From the NCBI GenBank assembly GCA_900545925.1, contig URAZ01000053.1:1-20863 (forward strand): a stretch of DNA of 20,863 nucleotides, given 5' to 3'. Below the pieces are notes generated by a model. The model did no database searches, was not told the DNA's origin, and saw only the letters and a list, made by a program, of their open reading frames with translations. The stretch is from an uncultured Eubacteriales bacterium. Its GTDB lineage: Bacteria; Bacillota; Clostridia; Oscillospirales; Oscillospiraceae. The position numbers and the translations under genes are program-made. Positions 6,804-15,162 of this stretch are shown here, in pieces; the stretch's first letter is position 1; each line of letters opens with the position of its first letter.

Positions 6804-7814
6804 ATGTATCAAAATTACCTGATCACCGGTGCCACCGGCTTCCTCGGAAGAGCCGTGGTTCAGCTTCTGCTGGCACACGGCTGCCGTGTTCTTGCGCTCG
6901 TCAAGAACAGTGACCCGCTCATCTGTACTCTGCCGAACCATGTTGCCGTCTTTTATGGTGATCTCACGGACAAGGAGTCCCTGCGCGACTTTTTTGCCGC
7001 AGGCGGAGATAGCTTCTGCGTGCTGCACTGTGCAGGCATTGTATCCATTGCCTCAAAGCCGGACGAGGCGATCTACCGCGTCAATGTGCAGGGTACGCGG
7101 AACATCGTCGATCTGAGCCGGGAATTTGGCGCTGGGCGGCTGATCTACGTCAGCTCCGTCCATGCGATCCCGGAGAAGCCCGCACCGGAAACGATCACGG
7201 AACCAGACCGATTCGCGCCGGACGAGATCCTCGGCGATTACGGAAAAAGTAAGGCCATGGCAACCGCTCTGGTCCTTGAGGCGGCTCAAAACGGTCTGAA
7301 TGCCAGCGTGGTTCTGCCATCCGGCATTATCGGTCCCGGCGATCTGGCGCGCGGAAATATGACCCGGATGCTGCTTGCCTTCTGCCGTGGCCGGCTGCCG
7401 CTCGGCGTCAAAGGCGGCTACGATTTCGTTGACGTCCGGGATGTCGCGGTCGGCGTCCTCGCCTGCGCAGAGCGTGGGAAAGCGGGGGAATGCTATATTC
7501 TTTCCGGGCATTACACGACCATTCAGGACATGTTTGCCTTGACAGCCTCCCAGCTTGATAGAAAAGCACCTAAGCTCTGTGTGCCCGCCACGCTGGCAAG
7601 CTGCGCCGCGCCCGTTTTTGAGAAGATTGCTCAGCTCCGAGGGGAGCGTCCCTTTTTCACCCCCTATGCCATCGCCGTGCTCCGCTCCAACGGGCGTTTT
7701 TCAAATGCAAAAGCAACTGCCATGCTTGGCTACCACGCACGCCCACTCAGAGAAACGCTCCAGAGCATGATTCTCTGGTTTCAGGGGCAGAATCTGATTT
7801 CTCCTGCTCTCTAA
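6804..7814 (+). CDS. NAD(P)-dependent epimerase/dehydratase, extended SDR
   Basis: The 336-residue extended short-chain dehydrogenase has the nucleotide-binding GATGFLG at residues 9-15, an acidic GDLTD at 52-56, HCAG at 75-78, the catalytic serine in YVSSVHA (about 117-118), and Y146GKSK150 as the YxxxK pair. The length and the PSGIIGPGD segment resemble dihydroflavonol-4-reductase/3-beta-HSD-like members, which reduce or epimerise carbonyls on small molecules, nucleotide sugars or steroids. The substrate cannot be read from the sequence. The ATG at 6804 has AAGGAGG 7 bases upstream and is preferred over the GTG one codon earlier. It stands alone, divergent from the TetR gene, which probably controls it. 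No other biosynthetic gene is beside it. Confidence 0.85.
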   Translation: MYQNYLITGATGFLGRAVVQLLLAHGCRVLALVKNSDPLICTLPNHVAVFYGDLTDKESLRDFFAAGGDSFCVLHCAGIVSIASKPDEAIYRVNVQGTRNIVDLSREFGAGRLIYVSSVHAIPEKPAPETITEPDRFAPDEILGDYGKSKAMATALVLEAAQNGLNASVVLPSGIIGPGDLARGNMTRMLLAFCRGRLPLGVKGGYDFVDVRDVAVGVLACAERGKAGECYILSGHYTTIQDMFALTASQLDRKAPKLCVPATLASCAAPVFEKIAQLRGERPFFTPYAIAVLRSNGRFSNAKATAMLGYHARPLRETLQSMILWFQGQNLISPAL

Positions 7815-7849
7815 AAGGCATGTGCCCGACCTTCGCTCTTACTCTCCCC

Positions 7850-7898
7850 TGTTTGAAAAACGGAAACGGGCAGCGTGATCAAACTCACACTGCCCGTT
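7850..7898 (-). terminator. Terminator of the nine-gene operon
   Basis: AACGGGCAG (7865-7873) pairs with CTGCCCGTT (7890-7898), with the stem continued by GTGA/TCAC after one mismatch. On the minus strand it is followed by TTTCCGTTTTTC, a good T-rich tail. This ends transcription after the aminotransferase gene. The plus strand lacks a T run, so termination of the SDR transcript here is less certain. Confidence 0.7.
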
Positions 7899-7915
7899 CA
7901 CAATAGGAGCGGCTC

Positions 7916-9076
7916 TTATTTCATCAGTTTTTTGCAAAAGCAGGAGATCCGGTTCAGTGCCTCATACAGATTATCATCTGAGCAGGTGTAGGCGATGCGG
8001 ATAAAGCCCTCGCCGCATTCGCCAAAAGCGCTGCCGGGGATGCAGACGACCCTCTGCTCGTCGAGCAGGCGGTTGCAGAACTCGACACTGCTCAAACCGA
8101 AGCTGCTGATGTCAGCAAACACATAGAACGCACCGTTCGGTCGGTTGCAGCGGATGCCGTCGATTCTGGCAAGGCCGTCGAGCAGGATGCTGCGGCGGCG
8201 CTCAAAGACCTGACGCAGTTCTTCGCACAGCTCCGGATGGTCGAGCGCGACGGTCGCCGCGTACTGGCCGGGAGCGTTGGCGCAGGCGTTGAAGTTCTCC
8301 TGGCATTTGGTCATGCGGTCCACGATCTCCGCCGGGGCCGCGACAAAGCCGATGCGCCAGCCGGTCATGGCATAGGACTTTGAAAAGCTGTTGACGATGA
8401 CGGTGCGCTCCTTCATTCCCGGGAAAGCCGCGATGCAGGGTGCTTCCTCCCCGGCGTAGAGCAGGGTGTTGTAGACATCATCAGAGATCACCAGCAGGTC
8501 GTGCTTCACGGCCAGCTCGGCGATCTTTGCCATCGTTTCGCGCGTCATAACGGAGCCGGTGGGGTTGTTCGGGGTGTTGATCATCAGCGCCTTGGTGTGC
8601 GGCGTGATGAGCTTTTCGATGGTCTCCGGCTGCATTTCAAAATTATGCTCCAGATCCGTGGGAACGCGGACCGCCGTGCCGTCACAGTATGCGACCTGCG
8701 CCACATAATTCAGCCACTGCGGATCCTGAATGAGGATTTCATCACCCTTGTTCAGCAGGATAAGGAACAGGAGGCTCAGCGCGCCCATGCCGCCGTTTGT
8801 GATGATGATCTCGGTGTTCGGGTCGTAGTGCAGATCCTTCAGGTAGGATTTTTCTGCGATGGCCTGACGGAACGAGAGCGTGCCGGCATTCGGCGTATAG
8901 TGCGTGATCCCCTTGTCGAGCGCCTCCTTTGCCGCCTCGCAGACCAGCTTTGGCGTCGGCATATCCGGCTCACCGATGCCGAGGCTGATGACGCCGGTCA
9001 TGGTGTTTGCGCGGTCAAACATGGCGCGGATTGCGCCCTGCTTCAGCGTTTTGGCTTTTTCATTGATCCATTTCAT
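7916..9076 (-). CDS. Class I/II pyridoxal-phosphate aminotransferase
   Basis: The 386-residue fold-type I enzyme of AspC/PatA type has LGIGEPDMPTP near residue 32, NNPTG at about 170-174, the cofactor-binding SDDVY at 198-202, the Schiff-base lysine K233 in NSFSKSYAMTGWRIGF, and the carboxylate-binding R360 in GFIRIAY. It would move an amino group between an amino acid and a 2-oxo acid in the cytoplasm; the family is too broad to name the substrate. It is the last gene of the operon, 19 bases after kdgK. One possibility is that it transaminates pyruvate or another 2-oxo acid released by the KDG branch; this is inference. The ATG at 9076 starts the conserved MKWINEKAK; a longer frame runs back into kdgK and was rejected. 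Confidence 0.88.
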   Translation of the reverse strand: MKWINEKAKTLKQGAIRAMFDRANTMTGVISLGIGEPDMPTPKLVCEAAKEALDKGITHYTPNAGTLSFRQAIAEKSYLKDLHYDPNTEIIITNGGMGALSLLFLILLNKGDEILIQDPQWLNYVAQVAYCDGTAVRVPTDLEHNFEMQPETIEKLITPHTKALMINTPNNPTGSVMTRETMAKIAELAVKHDLLVISDDVYNTLLYAGEEAPCIAAFPGMKERTVIVNSFSKSYAMTGWRIGFVAAPAEIVDRMTKCQENFNACANAPGQYAATVALDHPELCEELRQVFERRRSILLDGLARIDGIRCNRPNGAFYVFADISSFGLSSVEFCNRLLDEQRVVCIPGSAFGECGEGFIRIAYTCSDDNLYEALNRISCFCKKLMK

Positions 9077-9095
9077 GATGCTGATGCTCTCCTTT

Positions 9096-10121
9096 TTATC
9101 TCTGCACGCGGCCGGTGCCATCGCCGCCCATGAGCTTCGTCACATCGGAGACAGAAGCACGGTTGAAATCACCGATGATGCTGTGCTTCAGGCAGCTGGC
9201 TGCAACTGCAAACTCGAGTGCAGACTGCTTGTCCTCATAATGGTTGAGGCCATAAATCAGACCGCCCGCGAAGCTGTCGCCGCCGCCCACGCGGTCGATG
9301 ATATCCCGGATCTCATACTTCTTGGAAACATAGAAGTCCTTGCCGTCATTCAGGCACGCCGCCCAGCCGTTCCAGTCGGCACTGTGGCTCTCACGAAGCG
9401 TGATGGCGATGCACTTCATGTTCGGATAGCTTTCCAAGACCTTATTTCCGAGTGCTTTGTATTTTTCGCGGTCCAGCTCGCCGGATTCAACGTTCACATC
9501 GACCGTAATTTCGAGCGATTTCTGTACATCTTCCTCGTTGGCGATCGCCACATCGACATACTTTGCAAGCTCTCGCATGACTTCGCTGGCCTTTTTGCCG
9601 TATTTCCAGAGGTTCTTGCGGTAGTTGAGGTCGCAGGAAACGGTGATATTGCGCTTCTTCGCTTCCTTAACAGACTCGAGCGACAGCTCCATTGCGGATT
9701 CGGAAATCGCGGGCGTAATACCCGTGATATGGAACCACTCCACACCCTCGAACACTCTGTCCCAGTCGATATCACCGGGCTTTGCAAGCGCAATCGAAGA
9801 ATATGCGCGGTCATAGACGACCTTGCTCGGTAGTTGGTTCGCGCCGCCCTCTAAGTAATAAACGCCCATGCGTCCCTCGCCGCGGACGATCTTCTTTGTG
9901 CCCACGCCAAAATAGCGCAGCTCGCGGATGCAGGCGTCTGCAATATCGTTCTGCGGCAGAACGGTCAGGAATTCCGCGTCCATGCCGTAGTTTGCAAGGG
10001 AGACTGCCACGTTGGCTTCGCCGCCGCCGAAGGTAGCCTCGAGCATCGGGCTCTGGAAGAAGCGCTCGTGTCCCGGCGCTTTCAGGCGGAGCATAATTTC
10101 ACCAAATGTCAGAACTTTCAT
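9096..10121 (-). CDS. kdgK: 2-dehydro-3-deoxygluconokinase (PfkB family)
   Basis: The 341-residue sugar kinase phosphorylates 2-keto-3-deoxygluconate (KDG) to KDPG with ATP in the cytoplasm. The PfkB signatures are GGGEANVA at 32-39 and GGGDSFAGG at 279-287, with catalytic D282. CDLNYRKNLW at 163-172 is a strong KdgK hallmark. AAGGAGG lies 7 bases before the ATG at 10121. The gene follows the KDPG aldolase by 12 bases, so the two consecutive steps KDG -> KDPG -> pyruvate plus glyceraldehyde-3-phosphate are co-expressed. No uronate isomerase, oxidoreductase or mannonate/altronate dehydratase is present nearby, so the source of KDG is unclear. Kinases acting on related 3-deoxy-2-oxo acids look the same, so the exact sugar acid is not certain. 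Confidence 0.9.
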   Translation of the reverse strand: MKVLTFGEIMLRLKAPGHERFFQSPMLEATFGGGEANVAVSLANYGMDAEFLTVLPQNDIADACIRELRYFGVGTKKIVRGEGRMGVYYLEGGANQLPSKVVYDRAYSSIALAKPGDIDWDRVFEGVEWFHITGITPAISESAMELSLESVKEAKKRNITVSCDLNYRKNLWKYGKKASEVMRELAKYVDVAIANEEDVQKSLEITVDVNVESGELDREKYKALGNKVLESYPNMKCIAITLRESHSADWNGWAACLNDGKDFYVSKKYEIRDIIDRVGGGDSFAGGLIYGLNHYEDKQSALEFAVAASCLKHSIIGDFNRASVSDVTKLMGGDGTGRVQR

Positions 10122-10133
10122 CTTCGCCCCTCC

Positions 10134-11090
10134 TTACTTTTGCAGCAGATGCACGGCAAAGCCGCCGAACTCATCTTTGAGGTATGCAACTGTCATACGG
10201 CCGTTTTTGTACTTTGCCGAGCTTTCGTCATATGCAAAGCCCTTCTTTGCAAGCTCTGCCACCGCCAGCTCCACAGAGTTGGTGCGGATTGCAATATGAC
10301 CGTTTTTACCCTTGAACATGGTCTTCATGACCTCGATGCCGCTCGAAGCAAACATCGAAGAGCTGCCGTCTTTGACCGGCAGGTCAAACGCTTCGTTCAG
10401 CTTCTCGCACACTGCGGACGCCGCGTCGGCATCTTCGCAGTTGACGCCGACGTGCGCTACCTCGAACCCCAGCGCAGCGGCTCTTGCTTCCTTGCAGAGC
10501 TTTGTAATCTTCTCAAAATTACCGGCTGCAATGTCCGCCTTCGGGCAGACCCAGCTGCCGCCGACCGCGTGAATGAACGGCGCGGCGATGAACTCGCCAA
10601 TGTTCTGTGTGTTGACGCCGCCGGTCGGAATGAACTTGATCCCGCCGAACGGACCCGAGAGCGCCTTCATGGCAGAAAGTCCGCCATACACGCCTGCCGG
10701 GAAGAATTTTACGACGGTCAAGCCCATCTTCATCGCCGCCATGATCTCCGTCGGGGTCACACAGCCGGGCGTCACAGCAACACCGTTCTCTACGCACCAG
10801 CGGACAACGTCTTCGTCAAAGCCAGGCGATACGATAAATTTTGTACCGCAGTCCACTGCCTTTTTACACTGTTCGAGCGTAATGACCGTGCCTGCGCCAA
10901 CTAACATATCGGGGCAGCTTTCCGCGACCGCCTTGATCGAGTCTGCCGCAGCTGCCGTGCGGAATGTGATCTCCATCACGTCCACGCCGCCGGCAAGCAG
11001 CGCTCTCGCCGTTGCCACGGCGTCCTTTGCGTCGTCCAATACGATAACCGGCACAACAGCCGATGCGGCCAGTCTTTCAGAAACATTCAT
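10134..11090 (-). CDS. eda: KDPG/KHG aldolase fused to a C-terminal VOC-like domain
   Basis: The protein has 318 residues against about 210 for a usual Eda. Residues 1-205 are a complete class I aldolase barrel, with E40 and R44 in VMEITFRT and the Schiff-base lysine K128 in VVKFFPAG. PTGGVN at 155-160 binds phosphate. It splits KDPG to pyruvate and glyceraldehyde-3-phosphate. Residues from about 206 begin AHVGVNCEDADAA and look like a vicinal-oxygen-chelate (glyoxalase-type) domain. H213, E253, H265 and H314 fall where VOC metal ligands would be expected. The ATG at 11090 has AGGGAG 8 bases upstream. It sits between the amidohydrolase and kdgK. I recall longer Eda proteins in other gut Firmicutes, so the fusion may be a recurrent form, but the role of the extra domain is unknown. 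Confidence 0.88.
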   Translation of the reverse strand: MNVSERLAASAVVPVIVLDDAKDAVATARALLAGGVDVMEITFRTAAAADSIKAVAESCPDMLVGAGTVITLEQCKKAVDCGTKFIVSPGFDEDVVRWCVENGVAVTPGCVTPTEIMAAMKMGLTVVKFFPAGVYGGLSAMKALSGPFGGIKFIPTGGVNTQNIGEFIAAPFIHAVGGSWVCPKADIAAGNFEKITKLCKEARAAALGFEVAHVGVNCEDADAASAVCEKLNEAFDLPVKDGSSSMFASSGIEVMKTMFKGKNGHIAIRTNSVELAVAELAKKGFAYDESSAKYKNGRMTVAYLKDEFGGFAVHLLQK

Positions 11091-11108
11091 TTTGTCGGCT
11101 CCCTACTT

Positions 11109-12047
11109 TCATTTGCGATGATTCCAATAAACATCCCATGCGTTTCCTGCAAACATCATATCTCTCTCCTTCTCCGTGCAGTCGGCCAAAAGGAATCTTC
11201 CGTGCGCCACCAACTGCTGATAGTTTGCCGTCCCCAGCAGCCAAGGGATATCTGTCCCCCACAGCAGCTTTTCTGCTCCCACGATTCTACGTGCCAGATC
11301 AAAATACCGTTTCGTACTGGGAAACGGATATTCCTCTTCCTCCCGCACATGATATGGGAGCGCAGAAAGATCGAACCAGACGTTTGGGAGCGTCCCCAGT
11401 CGGATCTGCTCCAGCCATGCGGACCAGAGTTTTGGATCGCGCTCTGCAGTGCGTGAGGGCTGGCCCATGTGGCAAAGCACCAGTTTCAGGTCCGGATGGC
11501 GCTTTGCGATGGCTGCAATCTGATCTGTCTGATAAGAGCCGTCACCAGGCCGGCCGAGATCAAACGAAACTGTTTTCCCGCCTGCTTCCATAGCCTCCCA
11601 AAGCCATCGCAGCTCTGGCGCATCCAGCTGCACACCTGGATAGACTCCATACAGGCCGCCCGCCTCGGAAAATTCGATTTTGATGTTTTTCCAAAGCGGT
11701 CCTTCCAGTTTTTCGGTATAATACTGCCGTGCTGCCGGACGCCAAGGGTCAAAAAAAGCGGAGGCAGTAAACTGCTCCGGATAGTCCCGGCAGGCTTGGA
11801 GCACATACTCGCTCCAATCTCCATAGCACGGACAAAGGATCAAGACGGCTTTATCCACCTGTCCCTGCCGCATCTCATGCAGCAGCATCTGCAATGTATG
11901 GCTGGTGTTTTCGTTGATCGCCGGCAGCACATCCTGTGCGATGCCGTCTCCTGCATCGATCCGGCCATATCCCGCGCCATGGGTATGGCCTTTTGGGCCA
12001 TACCCATTAACGTTTGGGAAAATATGAACATGCGCGTCAATCAGCAT
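11109..12047 (-). CDS. Amidohydrolase-2 family metal-dependent hydrolase
   Basis: The 312-residue TIM-barrel hydrolase starts MLIDAHVHIF with the metal pair H6/H8. It continues with H193 in LCHMG and D266 in WGTDIPW, the usual ligand and catalytic set of the amidohydrolase-2 group. That group includes sugar-acid and pyrone lactonases (for example rhamnono- and galactaro-lactonases) and nonoxidative decarboxylases. A lactonase would fit a pathway leading to a sugar acid and KDG; this is inference from context. It is 12 bases after the lipoprotein gene and 18 bases before eda, well inside the operon. The ribosome site is weak (a purine-rich GGGAAAAG), so translation may depend on coupling. It is not closely related to the other amidohydrolase in the window, at 18731-20056. 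Confidence 0.82.
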   Translation of the reverse strand: MLIDAHVHIFPNVNGYGPKGHTHGAGYGRIDAGDGIAQDVLPAINENTSHTLQMLLHEMRQGQVDKAVLILCPCYGDWSEYVLQACRDYPEQFTASAFFDPWRPAARQYYTEKLEGPLWKNIKIEFSEAGGLYGVYPGVQLDAPELRWLWEAMEAGGKTVSFDLGRPGDGSYQTDQIAAIAKRHPDLKLVLCHMGQPSRTAERDPKLWSAWLEQIRLGTLPNVWFDLSALPYHVREEEEYPFPSTKRYFDLARRIVGAEKLLWGTDIPWLLGTANYQQLVAHGRFLLADCTEKERDMMFAGNAWDVYWNHRK

Positions 12048-12059
12048 AGCTTTTCCCGC

Positions 12060-13205
12060 TCAGTTCATGCTGCCCTTTACGCCCTGAACCAGCTGATCGA
12101 TCACGTTGATTTCTTCGATCGTCGGTCTGTATCCGTCCTCAAACATGACCGAACCGTCCTGCGCATAGATCGGGCCCTCAAACACGGCAATCTCCTTGTT
12201 AATCAACTGCTCGCGCACTTCACCAAGCTTCGCCACAATCTCCTCAGAGACTGTGTCGCCAAATGTTGCCTGCTTGATCAGGTTCAGTTCCATGCCGCCG
12301 CTGATGTTCACCGGTTCATATTCTCCGTCAATCGCCTGCTTCAGATACGGAATATAGCCGCTCCAATCCGTAATGCACGCAGACAGCCACGTCTGGGGAT
12401 CCAGCTCATACGCATCAGAGTTGCAGCCGAAGCAGTGCACGCCACGGCTGCGGCAGATTTCCATCATCGTCTTGATGGAATCCTGGAACGGCGCAATGAC
12501 ATCACAACCACTGTCGATCAACTGGTTCACAGATGTGGTCTGCAGGCCAGTATCCGCCCACGACCCGGTAAAGACCGCGGTAATATCAATCTCAGGCTTG
12601 ATCGACTGCGCGCCAAGTGCAAACGCGTCGATGGCAACAATGACATCCGGGATCGGCAGAGAGCCAATGAAGCCGATCTTGTCCGTTGTCGAATACATGG
12701 CGGCCAGGACACCATTCAGATACCAGACATCCTGCACTTCTCCATGGATGATGGAAAAGTTTCCGCCGGCGTAATCCGTGATCGGGAGCGAATAGAACGC
12801 TACCTCAGGATGACGCAGCGCGACATTGTGCGAGTATTCGAGGAATCCAAACTGCGAGGGGAACAGAATGGTGCACCCCTGTGCAATCAGCTCCTCCATG
12901 ACACCTTCGCTGTCAGAGGTTGTAGGGACGTTTTCCTTGATCACGACTTCAATGCCAAGCTCTTTCTCAACAAGTTCACCAAGCTGCACGAAATTCAGGT
13001 TGAAGCCATAGTCGTCTTTTGTTCCGCTCAGGATAATGCCAAGCTTCTTTGCCCCCGCACCGGGCTTGACGTCGCCCGTCTGTTCCGTCTGCGTCTGCGT
13101 CTGGGTGGTGTCTGCCTGTTCCTGCGATGCAGCCGGCTTTGCGCATGCCACCAGCGTTGCCGCGAGCAGAACCAGCACCAACATCATTGCAACTACTTTT
13201 TTCAT
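12060..13205 (-). CDS. BMP-family substrate-binding lipoprotein of an ABC importer
   Basis: The 381-residue lipoprotein has a signal peptide with a lysine start (MKKVVAMML), a hydrophobic core and the lipobox LVAC with the lipid-modified C21. A short TQTQTQTEQT linker follows and then a periplasmic-binding fold. The segments GFIGSLPIPDVIVAIDAFALGA and the VFTGSWADTG region are typical of PnrA/BmpA proteins, whose characterised members bind purine nucleosides at the outer face of the membrane. The ATG at 13205 has GGAGG 7 bases upstream; the longer frame reaches into the permease gene and was rejected. It lies directly after its two permeases and before the amidohydrolase and KDG genes. The ligand is probably nucleoside- or purine-like, but family membership alone does not prove it. 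Confidence 0.9.
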   Translation of the reverse strand: MKKVVAMMLVLVLLAATLVACAKPAASQEQADTTQTQTQTEQTGDVKPGAGAKKLGIILSGTKDDYGFNLNFVQLGELVEKELGIEVVIKENVPTTSDSEGVMEELIAQGCTILFPSQFGFLEYSHNVALRHPEVAFYSLPITDYAGGNFSIIHGEVQDVWYLNGVLAAMYSTTDKIGFIGSLPIPDVIVAIDAFALGAQSIKPEIDITAVFTGSWADTGLQTTSVNQLIDSGCDVIAPFQDSIKTMMEICRSRGVHCFGCNSDAYELDPQTWLSACITDWSGYIPYLKQAIDGEYEPVNISGGMELNLIKQATFGDTVSEEIVAKLGEVREQLINKEIAVFEGPIYAQDGSVMFEDGYRPTIEEINVIDQLVQGVKGSMN

Positions 13206-13228
13206 TGTTTTTCCTCCGTCCTTTTTCT

Positions 13229-14128
13229 TTAAGTAATAATTTTCAGTTGTTCCGGCATCGACGGCTTTTTGGACGTCGAAATAATTGCCAGAGCGACCAA
13301 TGTAAACAGGTAGGGCATCATCAATGTCACATACATGGAAATGGGCACTTCGTGGATCTGGAAGAATATCTGCAGCGCCTGTGCCAGGCCGAACAGATAC
13401 GCCGCAAGGTATGCTCGCTGCGGCTTCCACGAGCAGAGGATCACCAGAGAGGAGGCAATAATTCCCCGTCCGTTGATCATGTTGTTTGCCCAACTCATCG
13501 CATAGATCACGCTCATATGTGCCCCGCCGATTCCAGCCAGAACACCTGCAAAAATAACCGCTCCGTATTGCAGAACCACCGGGTTATACCCGTACGCTCT
13601 TGTGACATCAGGCCGTTCCCCCACAGAACAGAGCACCAGCCCCGTTCTTGTTTTTGTCAGGAACCACCAAGCCAACACCGGAAGTACATAAGCGATATAC
13701 GTCAGAATATCCTGCTGAAAAAAGGCCGGCCCAATCACCGGAATCTTGCTCAGAACCGGAATGGCGAGGGAAAACGACTTTCCAAGGCTGACGCCAAGCT
13801 GTGATCTTCCAAAAAAGGTGGTCAGGCCCTGCGCAAAGAAAATCAGGATAAATCCGGTCGCCATCATGTTGCTTTTTCTGGAGATGGAAAGAAACGCTTG
13901 GATCAGCCCAATCAAGCCGCCTGCAATCGCTGCGCACAAAACAGCCAAAAACAGGCTTCCGCTCCCGGCTGCTACGGCAAAGCCTACACATGCGCCGCAA
14001 AGCATGCTTCCTTCTACGCTCAGGCTGGTGATGCCGGTTCGTTGGCCAATCAGATCTCCAAGCAGCGCGTAAATGATGGGAGTTCCTGCGCTGACCATGC
14101 AAATGAGAATCGTTGTCAATTCGTTCAT
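13229..14128 (-). CDS. ABC importer permease (BPD_transp_2 type), second subunit
   Basis: The 299-residue membrane protein has about eight to ten hydrophobic helices. The family features are GTPIIYALLGDLIGQRTGI and SVEGSMLCGACVGF at the start, and RAYGYNP with GRGIIASSLVIL in the second half. These fit the shorter permease of BMP/nucleoside importers (YufQ/NupQ-like). It forms the translocation pore with the neighbouring permease. Its ATG overlaps the stop of the previous permease gene as ATGA (14125-14128), so translation is coupled, and the lipoprotein gene starts 23 bases later. Cytoplasmic membrane location is certain; substrate is inferred only from the binding-protein family. Confidence 0.9.
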   Translation of the reverse strand: MNELTTILICMVSAGTPIIYALLGDLIGQRTGITSLSVEGSMLCGACVGFAVAAGSGSLFLAVLCAAIAGGLIGLIQAFLSISRKSNMMATGFILIFFAQGLTTFFGRSQLGVSLGKSFSLAIPVLSKIPVIGPAFFQQDILTYIAYVLPVLAWWFLTKTRTGLVLCSVGERPDVTRAYGYNPVVLQYGAVIFAGVLAGIGGAHMSVIYAMSWANNMINGRGIIASSLVILCSWKPQRAYLAAYLFGLAQALQIFFQIHEVPISMYVTLMMPYLFTLVALAIISTSKKPSMPEQLKIIT

Positions 14129-15162
14129 GCCTTTTTCTTTCCTCCCACCGTCATAATTGTCAGCAAAACGAGCATGATCAAAATCTGCATTGTCGCCGCC
14201 GGAAGCCCGGTGTTGATCTCCATGCCGTTACCGGCGACGGTCAAACCGCCGATCAGTAAGGCGGACAGGATCAGCAAAAGCGGGTTGTTTCCGGCCATTC
14301 CTGCAGCAAGGAAGCCCATAAAGCCCATGGTCTCGCCCGCACTGATCCGCATACGGCCCTCGACGCCGACGACCATGACCGCGCCGGCAAGGCCGGCAAG
14401 TGCACCCGCGAACAAGAACACCCAAGTCTGTATTTTTCTCACCTGTATGCCTGCGTAACGTGCAGCCATCTGGTTTCCGCCGATTGTACGTACCGCAAAC
14501 CCCACTTTTGTATGATAGATGATATACCAGGTCAAGCCTGCCATGGCAATCGCGACAAAGATACCGGCGTTCATTCTTGTTCCAAAATAGGTGTGAAAAC
14601 GCAGCTGGGGCGCAATTTCTACCGTCTGCGGGTAATTCCATCCATTTGGATCGCGAAGGCTGCCAAACAGCATGGCAGAGATCAGGTAGGTCGCAACATA
14701 GTTCATAAGGATTGTCGTCAGGATCTCGCTCATTGCAAGCTTCTGCTTCAGAAAAACACCGACGCCTGCATACAAAGCCCCGCAGATCATACCAACCAGC
14801 AGCATCAGCGGGATTCCGATAACACCGGGCAGATTTGCCAGCACCGTGCTTCCGGCAACAGCGGTTCCGAGAGCGGCAATCGCCATCTGGCCTTCTCCGC
14901 CTGCGTTGGCCAAGCCAACACGGGCCGGAATGCTTGCCGCAAGACCCGTCAGGATCAGATACGCCGCACGGACAATTACTTCGCCAAAGCCGTAAGCCGA
15001 ACCAAAAATAGATGTAATGATGGTCTGATACGCCACAAGCGGCGATTTGCCCTGCGACAGGAGCAGCACGGCAAACGCGATCAGAGGAAACAGGACGCAG
15101 ATCAGAATCCGAACTGCCAAGCTGTCTTGAAGTTGCAGCGGCTTCTTTTGTGCCTTATTCAT
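14125..15162 (-). CDS. ABC importer permease (BPD_transp_2 type), first subunit
   Basis: The 345-residue membrane protein has a basic N-terminus (MNKAQKKPLQLQ) and about ten helices. The stretch ASIPARVGLANAGGEGQMAIAA and the later GGNQMAARYAGI are typical of the longer permease of BMP/nucleoside importers (YufP/NupP-like). ISAGETMGFMGFLAAGMAG lies near the C-terminus. The start at 15162 is chosen because AAGGAG is 9 bases upstream; a longer frame to 15201 lies inside the ATPase gene. It overlaps the ATPase end by 8 bases and the next permease by 4 bases, a fully coupled transporter cassette. Confidence 0.9.
   Translation of the reverse strand: MNKAQKKPLQLQDSLAVRILICVLFPLIAFAVLLLSQGKSPLVAYQTIITSIFGSAYGFGEVIVRAAYLILTGLAASIPARVGLANAGGEGQMAIAALGTAVAGSTVLANLPGVIGIPLMLLVGMICGALYAGVGVFLKQKLAMSEILTTILMNYVATYLISAMLFGSLRDPNGWNYPQTVEIAPQLRFHTYFGTRMNAGIFVAIAMAGLTWYIIYHTKVGFAVRTIGGNQMAARYAGIQVRKIQTWVFLFAGALAGLAGAVMVVGVEGRMRISAGETMGFMGFLAAGMAGNNPLLLILSALLIGGLTVAGNGMEINTGLPAATMQILIMLVLLTIMTVGGKKKA

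Noticed and set aside
11469..13232. 587-codon open frame on the plus strand
   Set aside because: It is antisense to the amidohydrolase and BMP lipoprotein genes, both of which have clear motifs, and has no ribosome site or family resemblance.
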